A DNA stretch of 64,000 nt from Castellaniella sp040276085 (lineage in GTDB: Bacteria; Pseudomonadota; Gammaproteobacteria; Burkholderiales; Burkholderiaceae_B): NCBI RefSeq assembly GCF_040276085.1, contig NZ_JBELOK010000004.1, positions 1 through 64,000 of the forward strand, given 5' to 3'. Below the pieces are notes generated by a model. The model made no database searches and was not told the origin of the DNA. It saw only the letters and a list, made by a program, of their open reading frames with translations. Made by a program: the position numbers and the translations under genes. Each line of letters opens with the position of its first letter. Position 1 is the stretch's first letter. Shown in pieces: positions 39,623 through 49,153 of the stretch.

Positions 39623-41089
39623 TTATTTCCGGAAAGGCTCCAGCAGGGCCCGGCGGTTTTCCAGATGGTCTCTCAAAGCCTGGATGCGTGTATCCAGGCG
39701 CGATTGTTCGTAAAAATCGTCTGATAAGCGACGCGCCTGCTGCAGGTGTTCCATGGCTGTGGGCAAGGCACCCGTTTGCTCGAAGTACGTAGCCATGGCC
39801 TCGTGGGCCTGTACCTTCTGGCCCTGGTGCTCCAGGCTGGTGGCCAGCAGTTGCTGAAACTCGGGCACATGGCTCCATTTCTTGATGACAGTCTTCAGAA
39901 ACTCAACCGCCTGGGCATGCTTGTCGGCTGCCTGCAGGGCACGGGCGTGCGCATCAGCCACCGCCTGGCTATTGGGCCACTGTTTCCAGGCTTGCGCTGA
40001 TACATCCACCGCCGCAGCCACACCGCTGGCACGTGCCAAACTGATTTCCAGCAGCGCCAGTTGCGGCGCCGGCTGCACGGCATTGGCCTGATCCAGCAAC
40101 TGCTTGGCCTGGGCAAGACCGCCGGATTTCCAGTGCAACCACGCCAGCCCATAAAGGGCCGCGGCCTGGCTGCTGCCACTGGTCTTTTTCGCTTCGCTTT
40201 CAAAAGACTGCTGCAGGCGACGCGTGTCTTCGTTGCTGCGCGCCTGAATCAGTGCCAGACGGCTGCGCACAAACCAATATTGAGCATCCAGGGTGTCTTT
40301 GCCTGACGACATATTGGCCACCCGGTTTTCGATATCGGACATGCGCTGGATGGACAATGGATGGGTAGAGGCATACCCGCCTCCTGCTCCTTCGTTGAGC
40401 CGGGATGCATTGGCAAGCTTGCGAAACATGGTGAGCATGCCACGGGGGTTGAACCCTGTCTGGCTCAGCATCTGAAAACCGGCCCGGTCGGCTTCCTGCT
40501 CGGCGCTACGAGAAAAACCCAGCTGACGATCGATGGTGGCGGCTTGCCCAAAGGTAGCAACCCCCATTGCCAGATCGCCCTGCCCGGCCAGCGCCGCCAG
40601 CAAGGCCCCTACCAGGCTGGCAACCATCAGGGCTGTGCCTTGTGACTGTTGTGTGATGCCCCGGGCGATGTGGCGCTGCATGACGTGGCCAATCTCGTGA
40701 GCCAGCACACCGGCGAGTTCGGACTCGGTGTTTGTGGTGGTCACAAGCCCGCTATGAATCCCGATATACCCCCCCGGCAAGGCAAAGGCATTGATGGAGG
40801 GGTCGCGCACCGCAAACACGGTGATGTCCTGTGACAAGGACTGAGGGGCATGTGCCGCCAGTTTTCTACCCAACTGGGTCAGATACTGATTGATATCCAG
40901 ATCGGCAATATAGGTGGGGTCGTGGCGGCCCTGCTCCATGATGGCCTGCCCCAGCAGACGCTCGACGCCGGGGGAGAGTTCTGCCGAGGAAGCCGCACCC
41001 AGGGTGGGCAGGCCCACAGGCTGTGTCCAGGCCGGCACAGCACACGATAAAGCAGTAATCAGGCACAGGATCTGTCCGGTACGGCGCAT
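39623..41089 (-). CDS. bepA: M48 family periplasmic metalloprotease (BepA-like)
   Basis: The 488-residue precursor has a signal peptide (cleavage near Ala20-Trp21). The zinc motif HEIGH is at 131-135, and the third ligand lies in EQEADRAG (about 197-204). A TPR region follows from about residue 270 to the end, as in BepA/YfgC, which repairs or degrades outer-membrane proteins such as LptD. The order protease then TPR and the length match BepA. It runs opposite to ilvE. Confidence 0.93.
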   Translation of the reverse strand: MRRTGQILCLITALSCAVPAWTQPVGLPTLGAASSAELSPGVERLLGQAIMEQGRHDPTYIADLDINQYLTQLGRKLAAHAPQSLSQDITVFAVRDPSINAFALPGGYIGIHSGLVTTTNTESELAGVLAHEIGHVMQRHIARGITQQSQGTALMVASLVGALLAALAGQGDLAMGVATFGQAATIDRQLGFSRSAEQEADRAGFQMLSQTGFNPRGMLTMFRKLANASRLNEGAGGGYASTHPLSIQRMSDIENRVANMSSGKDTLDAQYWFVRSRLALIQARSNEDTRRLQQSFESEAKKTSGSSQAAALYGLAWLHWKSGGLAQAKQLLDQANAVQPAPQLALLEISLARASGVAAAVDVSAQAWKQWPNSQAVADAHARALQAADKHAQAVEFLKTVIKKWSHVPEFQQLLATSLEHQGQKVQAHEAMATYFEQTGALPTAMEHLQQARRLSDDFYEQSRLDTRIQALRDHLENRRALLEPFRK

Positions 41090-41104
41090 AATGAAACCAC
41101 CCAG

Positions 41105-41962
41105 CTAGGATGCCACGTGGGCAGAGGCACGTGGCACCCGCCGTCGTGGTGGCGGCAAGCGTCCCTTGGAGGACAGACGCATCAAGGTACCCAGCGCATA
41201 CATCAACCCAAAGGCTTCGATCAGGCCCGCTGGCACCCACATGATCAGCCCGCCCAGTACTTGATCGTCCAGTGCAGAGATGCCGGGCAGTGCACGGCCA
41301 CAGAGATCGAAGACCGGATAGAGATCATGCCCGGTAAAGGCGATGACAGCACCGGCAACCATTTGCGGCACCATGGTAAAGACGGGAGAGAACACCCGGC
41401 CGCCAGGGCTGAGCGCAGCCGGAGGGTGGGGCCGCCGGTCGAGGATGAGGTTCCAGTACAGCACACCGCTGATCACCACTGACCAGTTCATGAAGCGGTA
41501 AATCCGCCAGTCGAGCATGGAATAAAACTGCACCGTGGGCTGCAGCCACACCAGCACCAGCAACACAAACAGGAACGGCACCAGGATCCGGTGAGTGGCC
41601 AGATGCTCGAGGGTGCGTACCCAGCCGCTTTTGCGGGCCTGGGCCAGCCGCACACGCCAGCGTAGCGGCAGGCCGGCACGCATCACCTGCCCCGGATAAG
41701 CCCCCATGATGAGCAAGGGCCCCAAGTGGTGCAATACCAGGTGTTGCAGCCGATGGATGAAGAACATGCGTTCTGCGTAGTAATCCAGCCGCGTGTGCAA
41801 GGACAGATACAGCAGTATCCAGCCGACCCAAAACAGAACCTGGCGAATCCTGCCCACAGAGTGCACGCGGCGGCCGCGCACAAACAGCACTGCCGACAAC
41901 AGAAATGCCAGCACCAAAGAGGGAGAGAACTCCCAGGGCCGCAACCAGGCAAGCAGATCCAT
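41105..41962 (-). CDS. CtaG_Caa3-type cytochrome c oxidase assembly protein
   Basis: The 285-residue membrane protein has seven hydrophobic helices and the motifs of the caa3-type CtaG family: LHTRLDYYAERMFFIHRLQHLVLHHLGPLLIM (His-rich, about residues 48-79) and WSVVISGVLYWNLILDRRPHPP. These His residues may bind copper. Members assist oxidase copper insertion. The ATG at 41962 is preferred because further ATGs give no homologous residues. No oxidase structural gene is adjacent. The assigned role is by family. Confidence 0.82.
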   Translation of the reverse strand: MDLLAWLRPWEFSPSLVLAFLLSAVLFVRGRRVHSVGRIRQVLFWVGWILLYLSLHTRLDYYAERMFFIHRLQHLVLHHLGPLLIMGAYPGQVMRAGLPLRWRVRLAQARKSGWVRTLEHLATHRILVPFLFVLLVLVWLQPTVQFYSMLDWRIYRFMNWSVVISGVLYWNLILDRRPHPPAALSPGGRVFSPVFTMVPQMVAGAVIAFTGHDLYPVFDLCGRALPGISALDDQVLGGLIMWVPAGLIEAFGLMYALGTLMRLSSKGRLPPPRRRVPRASAHVAS

Positions 41963-42045
41963 ACCAGCGGAGCCATCAGAATGGTTAATCCAACTAGTGT
42001 AAAGCATCCTAAAATAGACGTTTTGCCTGCTGTTTTCTGCCTGCC

Positions 42046-43200
42046 ATGCCCAGTACAAACTACGATATTGCGATTCTTGGCGCCGGCCCTGTGGGCTGCG
42101 TGCTGGCCTTAAGCCTGGCGCGACATGCCCCAGACCCTGGCCGCATCGCCTTGATGGGCCCGGCACCTGCCCAGCGCGCGGCGGGACAATCCATCGACCC
42201 ACGCGCAATTGCCATCAACCATGGCAGCCGGCAGTTTTTGCAGCAACTGGGTGCCTGGCCGGGACACTCTGCCGATATCAGTACGGTGCATGTTTCCCAG
42301 GCGGGCCATTTGGGCCGTACCCTGATTGACCATACCGAACTTCACGTGCCGCGCCTGGGCAGCGTAGTAGCCTACGATGAACTCCTCGAATCGCTGCACA
42401 CCGCACTGGCACAAAGCGGCATCACCCGCATTTTGCAACGGCCCTCGCGCCCTCAACCAGGGCAGCCGGTGATCCTCAAAACCGCCGACGACACCCACCA
42501 CAGCACGCGCCTCGCCCTGATCTCCGATGGCTCCCGGCCACAAGGTCTCCACCGCGATTACCAGCAACACGCCATACTGACCACGGTGCGCGCCAGCCAG
42601 GCAATCCCGGGCAGAGCCTTCGAGCGCTTTACACAAACCGGGCCTCTGGCACTGCTGCCCCATCCGGCCGGCCAGGGTCTCTACAGTGTCGTGTGGTGTG
42701 TACGGCCGGCACAGGCCACTGCCTTGTCCGGGATGGACGACACAACTTTTGACACCCGACTTCAACAGGCGTTTGGCACCCGTTTGGGCACGCTGCACCG
42801 CCTGACACCGGTCAATACCTTTCCCCTGGCGCTGCATGCCGGGCCCAGCTTGCAAGGTGAGGGCGTGGTGGCAGTTGGCAATGCCGCGCAAACCCTGCAC
42901 CCGGTGGCGGGGCAAGGGCTCAACCTTGGCCTGCGCGATGTTGCGCAGCTATCGCACGTGCTACAACCCTGGCTGGTTCAGCCTGCGCAGGCACTGCAGC
43001 CATTGCTGCAGCAATATGCCCGTCAACGCAAAATCGACCGCACCGTCACGCTGGCCATTACCGATACCCTGCCCAGAATATTTGCCAGCCGCTATGCACT
43101 ACCACGCCACCTCGCGGGGCTTGGCCTGGTACTGCTTGATCTCATCCCGGGCCTGCGCCAACCTCTGGCCCACCACCTGCTACAAGGCCAGCGCCAATAG
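42046..43200 (+). CDS. UbiH/UbiF-family FAD-dependent hydroxylase
   Basis: The 384-residue flavoprotein monooxygenase belongs to the ubiquinone-biosynthesis family. The N-terminal Rossmann motif is GAGPVG (12-17), the ATG/DG-type motif appears as LALISDGSRPQG, and the C-terminal FAD motif is GNAAQTLHPVAGQGLNLGLRD. Such enzymes hydroxylate C-6, C-5 or C-1 of the ring; the sequence alone does not decide which (UbiH, UbiF or UbiI). It is divergent from the CtaG gene and 19 nt before dusB. Confidence 0.9.
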   Translation: MPSTNYDIAILGAGPVGCVLALSLARHAPDPGRIALMGPAPAQRAAGQSIDPRAIAINHGSRQFLQQLGAWPGHSADISTVHVSQAGHLGRTLIDHTELHVPRLGSVVAYDELLESLHTALAQSGITRILQRPSRPQPGQPVILKTADDTHHSTRLALISDGSRPQGLHRDYQQHAILTTVRASQAIPGRAFERFTQTGPLALLPHPAGQGLYSVVWCVRPAQATALSGMDDTTFDTRLQQAFGTRLGTLHRLTPVNTFPLALHAGPSLQGEGVVAVGNAAQTLHPVAGQGLNLGLRDVAQLSHVLQPWLVQPAQALQPLLQQYARQRKIDRTVTLAITDTLPRIFASRYALPRHLAGLGLVLLDLIPGLRQPLAHHLLQGQRQ

Positions 43201-43218
43201 CCTTCTACAATAACGCTC

Positions 43219-44232
43219 ATGCAAATCGGCCCCTGGACACTTCCCCACCCTGTCTGTGCCGCCCCAATGGCGGGCGTCACAGACCGCCCTTACCGGCGCC
43301 TGTGCAAGGCGTTGGGGGCGGCGTATGCCGTGTCCGAAATGGCGGCCAGCAATCCGCAACTCTGGGACAGCGTAAAAACGTCCCGACGCATCAACCACGA
43401 GGGTGAACCCGATCCCGTTGCCGTGCAGATTGCAGGCGCCGATCCCGATATGCTGGCCGAGGCCGCAGTGTTCAACATCGGCAAGGGTGCCCGGATTATC
43501 GACATCAATATGGGCTGTCCGGTCAAAAAGGTCTGTCACGTGGCGTCCGGCTCAGCTCTGCTGCGCGACGAAGCCCTGGTGGCACGCATCCTGAAAAAAG
43601 TAGTGGCTGCCTGCCAGCCACTGGGTATACCCGTTACCCTGAAAACCCGCACAGGCTGGGATCGCAGCAGCCGCAATGCAGTGCGCATTGCCCGCCTGGC
43701 CGAAGATTGCGGCATCGCCGCCCTGACGCTACACGGGCGCACACGTTGCGATCTTTACACGGGTGAGGCCGAATACGAGACGATCCGTGCCGTGCGTCAG
43801 GTCATCCGCATACCCCTCATCGCCAACGGGGATATCAACACCCCAGAGAAAGCACGGGCAGTTCTGGACTACACTGGGGCCGACGCGATCATGGTGGGCC
43901 GGGCGGCTCAAGGTCGTCCATGGATTTTTCGGGAAATTGCCCACTATCTGGCGCACGGCAGCCATCTGCCACCTCCCACCTATGGCGAGCTGCGCGACCA
44001 CCTGCTCAATCACCTCGAAGACCATTATTCGTTTTACGGCGAACACACCGGCGTCCGTACTGCCCGCAAGCATATCGGCTGGTATCTGGCCGATCTCCCG
44101 GGAGCTGACGTCCTGTTGCCGGCTGTCATGGCCCTAGAGAGTACCCAGCAACAATTCAAGCTGCTGCGCCATTGGCTGGATGCGCAGCCCGCAGATGCTG
44201 CGGCCGTCCCTGAAAGCCCCTTACTGCATTAA
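43219..44232 (+). CDS. dusB: tRNA-dihydrouridine synthase B
   Basis: The 337-residue FMN enzyme reduces uridine to dihydrouridine in tRNA D-loops. CAAPMAGVTDRPYRRLCKALGA, NMGCPVKKVCHVASGSAL (catalytic Cys), KTRTGWD, HGRTRCDLYTG and GDINTPEKARAVLDYTGADAIMVGRAAQGRPWI are all present. It precedes fis, the classic Dus-Fis order in which dusB leads the transcript. Confidence 0.96.
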   Translation: MQIGPWTLPHPVCAAPMAGVTDRPYRRLCKALGAAYAVSEMAASNPQLWDSVKTSRRINHEGEPDPVAVQIAGADPDMLAEAAVFNIGKGARIIDINMGCPVKKVCHVASGSALLRDEALVARILKKVVAACQPLGIPVTLKTRTGWDRSSRNAVRIARLAEDCGIAALTLHGRTRCDLYTGEAEYETIRAVRQVIRIPLIANGDINTPEKARAVLDYTGADAIMVGRAAQGRPWIFREIAHYLAHGSHLPPPTYGELRDHLLNHLEDHYSFYGEHTGVRTARKHIGWYLADLPGADVLLPAVMALESTQQQFKLLRHWLDAQPADAAAVPESPLLH

Positions 44233-44272
44233 CGTTTTTTACCGACGTTCACCTCGACAACTTTTGTACCTC

Positions 44273-44512
44273 ATGCCTACCTCTACGCCCCTGGAACAAG
44301 CCGTGCGCGATCAACTGGATCGCTACTTTAAAGACCTGGGTGGCTCCGCACCCAGCGACATGCTGGCGATGGTCAACCTGTGCGTCGAACGCACGGTCTT
44401 GCAGGTTGCCCTCGAGCGCACCGATGGCAACCAGACACGCGCCGCCGAGATGCTGGGCATCACCCGTGGCACCTTGCGCAAAAAATTGCATATCCACCAG
44501 ATCAGTGCCTGA
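44273..44512 (+). CDS. fis: DNA-binding protein Fis
   Basis: A 79-residue nucleoid protein. The C-terminal helix-turn-helix is VALERTDGNQTRAAEMLGITRGTLRKKLHIHQI with the invariant Asn-Gln-Thr-Arg, and the N-terminal dimer helices are LEQAVRDQLDRYF and MLAMVNLCVERTVL. It is shorter than E. coli Fis (98), lacking the N-terminal beta-hairpin arm, as usual in Betaproteobacteria. It bends DNA and regulates rRNA genes and recombination. It lies 40 nt after dusB. Confidence 0.95.
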   Translation: MPTSTPLEQAVRDQLDRYFKDLGGSAPSDMLAMVNLCVERTVLQVALERTDGNQTRAAEMLGITRGTLRKKLHIHQISA

Positions 44513-44539
44513 GCCCTTTTTTTCTTTCATTTTGCTGCC

Positions 44540-46132
44540 ATGACTATCCAGACTGCTTTGATTTCCGTGTCCGATAAAACGGGCGTCCTCGAATTTGCCC
44601 AAGCCCTTGCCCAACGCGGCGTGGCCTTGCTGTCTACCGGCGGCACGGCACGTTTGCTGCGCCGGGCCGGGCTGACAGTCACCGAAGTGGCGACGCATAC
44701 TGGCTCGCCCGAAATCCTGGACGGACGCGTCAAGACCCTGCATCCCCGAATCCACGGAGGCCTGCTGGCCCGCCGCGACGATCCGGCACACATGCAGACA
44801 CTTAAAGATCAGGACATTCCCACCATCGACCTGCTGGTGGTCAACCTATACCCGTTTGAGCAAACCATCGCCAAAGCCGACTGCCTCCTGGCGGATGCCA
44901 TCGAGAACATCGATATCGGCGGCCCGGCCATGCTGCGCTCGGCAGCAAAAAACCATGGTTCAAACCAGGGCGGTGTCACCGTAGTGATCGACCCCACCGA
45001 CTATGCACGGGTACTGACGGAGATGGACGGCCCCGCCGGACAACCTTCGTATGGCCTGCGGCTTGAGCTCGCAGCCAAGGTGTACGCCCACACCGCGGCA
45101 TATGACGGTGCCATTGCTGCTTACCTCAGCAGCCTGTCCGACCGTGAACCCGCCCCGTCGCAAGTGCCGCAACGTGACACCTGGCCACGGGTACTGACCG
45201 TACAAATGGATCGGCAGCAAGCCCTGCGCTACGGCGAAAACCCCCACCAGGATGCCGCGTTTTACCACGACAAACGCGTGGGCTCTGGCCTGTTGGCCGG
45301 CTACCGGCAGATCCAGGGTAAAGAACTTTCCTACAACAATATCGCCGATGCCGATGCGGCCTGGGAATGTGTGCGCAGCTTTGACAGTACCGCCTGCGTC
45401 ATCGTCAAACATGCCAACCCCTGCGGCGTGGCCCTGGGTACCGATGCACTCAACGCCTATCAGCAGGCGTTCAAGACAGACCCCACCTCTGCCTTTGGTG
45501 GCATCATTGCCTTCAATACCCAGGTGGACGAAGTGGCAGCGCAAGCCATCACCGGGCAATTCCTCGAAGTACTGATCGCTCCAGACTACACGCCCGCAGC
45601 CTTGCAGCTGCTGGCAGCCAAAAAGAACATCCGCGTGCTTCAGTTGCACGCGGGCGATGCCCGCAACGCGTTCGATATCAAACGCGTGGGCGGCGGCTGG
45701 CTGGTACAGGATCCCGACGGTCATGTCGCCACCGAATCCAGCGTGAAGGTGGTCACCACCTTGGTGCCAACGGCTGCCCAAATGCAGGATCTGCTCTTTG
45801 CCTGGAACGTTGCGCAATACGTCAAATCCAACGCCATCGTGTTTTGTGGCCAGCACATGACACTGGGGGTGGGCGCGGGGCAAATGAGCCGCATCGACTC
45901 CGCACGCATTGCCTCCATCAAGGCCGAGAAAGCCGGTCTGTCGCTGCAAGGGTCAGCCGTGGCCTCGGATGCCTTTTTCCCGTTCCGTGACGGTCTGGAC
46001 GTGGTGGCCGATGCCGGCGCCAACTGCGTCATCCAGCCGGGCGGCAGTATCCGCGACGACGAAGTGATTGCTGCCGCCAACGAGCGCGGCATTGCGATGG
46101 TCTTCACCGGCACCCGGCATTTCCGCCACTGA
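44540..46132 (+). CDS. purH: Bifunctional AICAR transformylase / IMP cyclohydrolase
   Basis: The 530-residue enzyme carries out the last two steps of IMP synthesis. N-terminal IMP cyclohydrolase (residues 1-195) has TGGTARLLRRAG, GRVKTLHPRIHGGLL and NLYPFEQT. The C-terminal transformylase has RYGENPHQDAAFY, the catalytic KHANPCGVA (Lys-His), and PGGSIRDDEVIAAANERGIAMVFTGTRHFRH. The length is normal. Its stop overlaps the ruvC ATG (TGATG), so the two are coupled. Confidence 0.97.
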   Translation: MTIQTALISVSDKTGVLEFAQALAQRGVALLSTGGTARLLRRAGLTVTEVATHTGSPEILDGRVKTLHPRIHGGLLARRDDPAHMQTLKDQDIPTIDLLVVNLYPFEQTIAKADCLLADAIENIDIGGPAMLRSAAKNHGSNQGGVTVVIDPTDYARVLTEMDGPAGQPSYGLRLELAAKVYAHTAAYDGAIAAYLSSLSDREPAPSQVPQRDTWPRVLTVQMDRQQALRYGENPHQDAAFYHDKRVGSGLLAGYRQIQGKELSYNNIADADAAWECVRSFDSTACVIVKHANPCGVALGTDALNAYQQAFKTDPTSAFGGIIAFNTQVDEVAAQAITGQFLEVLIAPDYTPAALQLLAAKKNIRVLQLHAGDARNAFDIKRVGGGWLVQDPDGHVATESSVKVVTTLVPTAAQMQDLLFAWNVAQYVKSNAIVFCGQHMTLGVGAGQMSRIDSARIASIKAEKAGLSLQGSAVASDAFFPFRDGLDVVADAGANCVIQPGGSIRDDEVIAAANERGIAMVFTGTRHFRH

Positions 46133-46680
46133 TGCGCATCCTGGGGGTCGATCCTGGTTTGCGGCGCACAGGCTTCGGCGTCATCGAAGTCCACGGCGCA
46201 CAACTGCGATACGTGGCCAGCGGCACGATTGTCGTGCCTACGGCCTTGCCCCTGCATGCCAGGCTTAAGGTCATTCTCGACAATCTGCGAGAAGTGGCTC
46301 GCGACACCCACCCCGATCAGGCGGCGCTCGAGAAGGTGTTCCTGAACGCCAATCCTGCGTCTACCCTGCTGCTGGGCCAGGCACGCGGCGCCGCGCTGTG
46401 CGCCTTGGCTGATACCGGCCTGTCGGTGCAGGAGTACACCGCCTTGCAGATCAAGAAGGCGGTAGTGGGCACCGGGCGAGCCACCAAAGAGCAAATCCAG
46501 ACCATGGTCCGGCATTTGCTCAGCCTCAATGGCGAACCCGCACCCGATGCCGCCGATGCGCTGGCCTGCGCCATTTGCCATGCCCATTGCGCGCCACTGG
46601 CCGGCCGTTTGCAGGCGTTGGCGCCTGAGACGCTATCGTCCGGCACCCGTCGGCTGCGAACCGGCCGTCTGGTATCCTGA
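46132..46680 (+). CDS. ruvC: Holliday junction resolvase RuvC
   Basis: The 182-residue nuclease cuts Holliday junctions. The four catalytic acidic residues are in RILGVDPGLRRTGFG (Asp7), LEKVFL (Glu), the HLLSLNGEPAPDAADALACAICHAH region (two Asp). It starts inside the purH stop codon and is 47 nt before ruvA. Confidence 0.96.
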   Translation: MRILGVDPGLRRTGFGVIEVHGAQLRYVASGTIVVPTALPLHARLKVILDNLREVARDTHPDQAALEKVFLNANPASTLLLGQARGAALCALADTGLSVQEYTALQIKKAVVGTGRATKEQIQTMVRHLLSLNGEPAPDAADALACAICHAHCAPLAGRLQALAPETLSSGTRRLRTGRLVS

Positions 46681-46727
46681 GCACCACCCATCCTCTGTTT
46701 GCCTCTTTTGTTTTCCAGGATCCCACC

Positions 46728-47312
46728 ATGATCGGCCGCATCACCGGTACCCTGCTCGAACTCTCTCCCCCTACTGTCTGCATCCAGACGGGCGGGCTGG
46801 GCTACGAGGTAGATGTGCCCATGAGTACGCTGTACAAGCTGCCGGCGGTGGGTCAAACCGTTACCTTGCACACGCACCTGGCCATTCGCGAAGACGCCCA
46901 TGTCCTGTACGGATTTTCCACAGCGGCCGAGCGCAGTGCATTTCGGGCACTCATCAAGGTCAGCGGCATTGGTGCCCGTACAGCGCTGTCTGTGCTCTCT
47001 GGCCTGAGCGTCGACGATCTGATAGAGGCCATCGATCAGCAAGAGTCCGGCCGGCTGATCAAAGTACCCGGTATCGGCAAAAAAACAGCAGAACGCCTGC
47101 TGCTTGAGCTGCGCGACAAACTCACCCCTCTGGCCAACCCGGCACACGCCGGCGGCAGCCCAACCAGCCATGCGGGCAATGATGTGCTCAACGCACTGCA
47201 GGCCCTGGGGTACTCTGCCGCCGAGGCCCGGCGAGCCAGCAACGCGTTGCCCGAAGGCCTATCCGTCTCCGAGAGCATCCGCCAGGCCCTGAAAGCACTC
47301 TCGCGGGGCTAG
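46728..47312 (+). CDS. ruvA: Holliday junction helicase subunit RuvA
   Basis: RuvA binds the junction and loads RuvB. The 194-residue protein has the OB domain (MIGRITGTLLELSPP, GLGYEVDVP), two helix-hairpin-helix motifs (IKVSGIGARTALSVLSGL and LIKVPGIGKKTAERLLLEL) and the C-terminal RuvB-binding domain (NDVLNALQALGYSAAEARRA). It is followed by recQ at 7 nt, not by ruvB, which is on the other strand. Confidence 0.96.
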   Translation: MIGRITGTLLELSPPTVCIQTGGLGYEVDVPMSTLYKLPAVGQTVTLHTHLAIREDAHVLYGFSTAAERSAFRALIKVSGIGARTALSVLSGLSVDDLIEAIDQQESGRLIKVPGIGKKTAERLLLELRDKLTPLANPAHAGGSPTSHAGNDVLNALQALGYSAAEARRASNALPEGLSVSESIRQALKALSRG

Positions 47313-47319
47313 GCCGGAC

Positions 47320-49152
47320 ATGCAGGATCGCTATCGCACGGCACTAGACGCCTTGCACGATGTGTTTGGGTATGGTGCCTTCCGGGGAGAACAACAAGCC
47401 ATCATCGAGCACATTATCGGCGGCGGAGACGCGCTGGTATTGATGCCCACGGGTGGTGGCAAATCACTGTGCTACCAGATTCCGTCCCTGGTGCGAGAAG
47501 GCACAGGTGTGGTGATCTCGCCCCTGATCGCCCTGATGCAAGACCAGGTAGACGCCCTGCAAGAGTTGGGTGTACGTGCCGCCTTTCTGAATTCCAGCCA
47601 GACATCGGCTGAAGCCCGGGCGGTGGAACAGGCCTTTCTGGGCGGCAGGCTGGATCTTCTTTATGTGGCTCCCGAGCGGCTGCTGACCCCCCGCTGCCTG
47701 GATTTGCTGGGCCACGGATCCATTGCACTTTTTGCGATTGACGAGGCCCATTGCGTGTCTCAGTGGGGACATGATTTTCGGCCCGAATACCAGGGCTTGA
47801 ACCTGCTGGCAGAGCGCTGGCCAGAGGTCCCTCGGGTGGCACTCACCGCCACGGCCACGGACGCCACCCGCAAGGATATTGTCCATTGCCTGTCGCTGGA
47901 TGAAGCCCCCCAGTTTGTTGCCAGCTTCGACCGCCCCAACCTGTGCTATCGCATCGTTGAGAAGCAAGAAGTTCGGCGGCAATTATTGGATTTCATCCGT
48001 GCTGAACATGCGGGTGAATGCGGCATCGTATATGCGCTCTCCCGCACCCGGGTAGAGCAGACGGCCGAGTTTCTGACCCGGCACGACATCACGGCACTGC
48101 CTTATCACGCCGGGCTGGATGCCCGTACCCGTGCCGAGCATCAGGCACGATTTTTACGCGAAGACGGCGTGGTGATGGTGGCCACCATTGCCTTTGGCAT
48201 GGGCGTCAACAAACCTGACGTGCGTTTTGTGGCGCATATCGATTTGCCTAAATCCATCGAGGGCTACTACCAGGAAACCGGACGCGCCGGCCGCGACGGC
48301 TTGCCAGCCGATGCCTGGCTGGCCTATGGCCTGCAGGATGTGGTGCAACAGCGGCGCATGATTGACGCCTCTGACGGCGATGCATTGCACCAGCGCCGCC
48401 AGGTACGTCAACTGGACGCCATGCTGGCACTGTGTGAAACCGTCACGTGCCGCCGCCAGGATCTGCTGGCGTACTTTGGCCAAACCATTGCACCTTGTGG
48501 CCACTGCGACACCTGCCTGGATCCACCCGCAGCCTGGGACGGCACCGTGGCCGTACAAAAGCTGTTATCAACGGTGTACCGGTTATGGCGCGAACGCGGC
48601 CAACGCTTTGGTGGCGGGCACATCATCGATATCCTGCGTGGCCAGATGACGGATCGCGTCACGCAAAACCAGCATGACACCCTCAGTGTGTTTGGTGTGG
48701 GCGATACGCTCTCGGTGGATGCCTGGCGCAGTATCTTGCGGCAAGCCCTGGCGCTGGGGCTGCTGACCGTAGATCTGGAAGGCTATGGCACGCTGGCCCT
48801 CACGGATGCCAGCCGGGCGGTACTTAAGGGCGAGCGCACGCTGATGCTGCGCCCTGTGGCCGTAAAACGCGCCAAGGCCAGCCGCCAGCGCACGACTACC
48901 GCAGCCCAGCTGGATGCGCTGCCACCCGACGCCCTGGCCAGATTTGAACACTTGCGTGCCTGGCGTGGACGTGTGGCCAAAGCCCATAGCGTGCCCGCGT
49001 ATGTCATCTTCCACGACGCCACCCTGCGCGAGATTGCCCTGAACAACCCCGACAATCTGGACAGCCTGAGCAACATCAGCGGAGTGGGCGGCCGCAAGCT
49101 GGAAACCTACGGCGCCGATGTGATTGAGTGCGTACGACAGACCCAGGCTTGA
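47320..49152 (+). CDS. recQ: ATP-dependent DNA helicase RecQ
   Basis: The 610-residue 3'-5' helicase opens DNA ends for the RecF pathway. Walker A PTGGGKS (43-49), DEAH (142-145), the aromatic-rich loop HCVSQWGHDFRP, TATATDA, GRDG-LPADAW motif VI (GRAGRDGLP), a four-Cys zinc domain (TCRRQDLLAYFG... CGHCDTC) and a C-terminal HRDC domain (about 520-600) are all present. It ends 1 nt before the convergent ruvB. Confidence 0.96.
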   Translation: MQDRYRTALDALHDVFGYGAFRGEQQAIIEHIIGGGDALVLMPTGGGKSLCYQIPSLVREGTGVVISPLIALMQDQVDALQELGVRAAFLNSSQTSAEARAVEQAFLGGRLDLLYVAPERLLTPRCLDLLGHGSIALFAIDEAHCVSQWGHDFRPEYQGLNLLAERWPEVPRVALTATATDATRKDIVHCLSLDEAPQFVASFDRPNLCYRIVEKQEVRRQLLDFIRAEHAGECGIVYALSRTRVEQTAEFLTRHDITALPYHAGLDARTRAEHQARFLREDGVVMVATIAFGMGVNKPDVRFVAHIDLPKSIEGYYQETGRAGRDGLPADAWLAYGLQDVVQQRRMIDASDGDALHQRRQVRQLDAMLALCETVTCRRQDLLAYFGQTIAPCGHCDTCLDPPAAWDGTVAVQKLLSTVYRLWRERGQRFGGGHIIDILRGQMTDRVTQNQHDTLSVFGVGDTLSVDAWRSILRQALALGLLTVDLEGYGTLALTDASRAVLKGERTLMLRPVAVKRAKASRQRTTTAAQLDALPPDALARFEHLRAWRGRVAKAHSVPAYVIFHDATLREIALNNPDNLDSLSNISGVGGRKLETYGADVIECVRQTQA

Positions 49153-49153
49153 A

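Noticed and set aside
44960..45949. A 329-codon minus-strand frame within purH
   Set aside because: purH is complete with both catalytic domains; the antisense frame has no initiation site.
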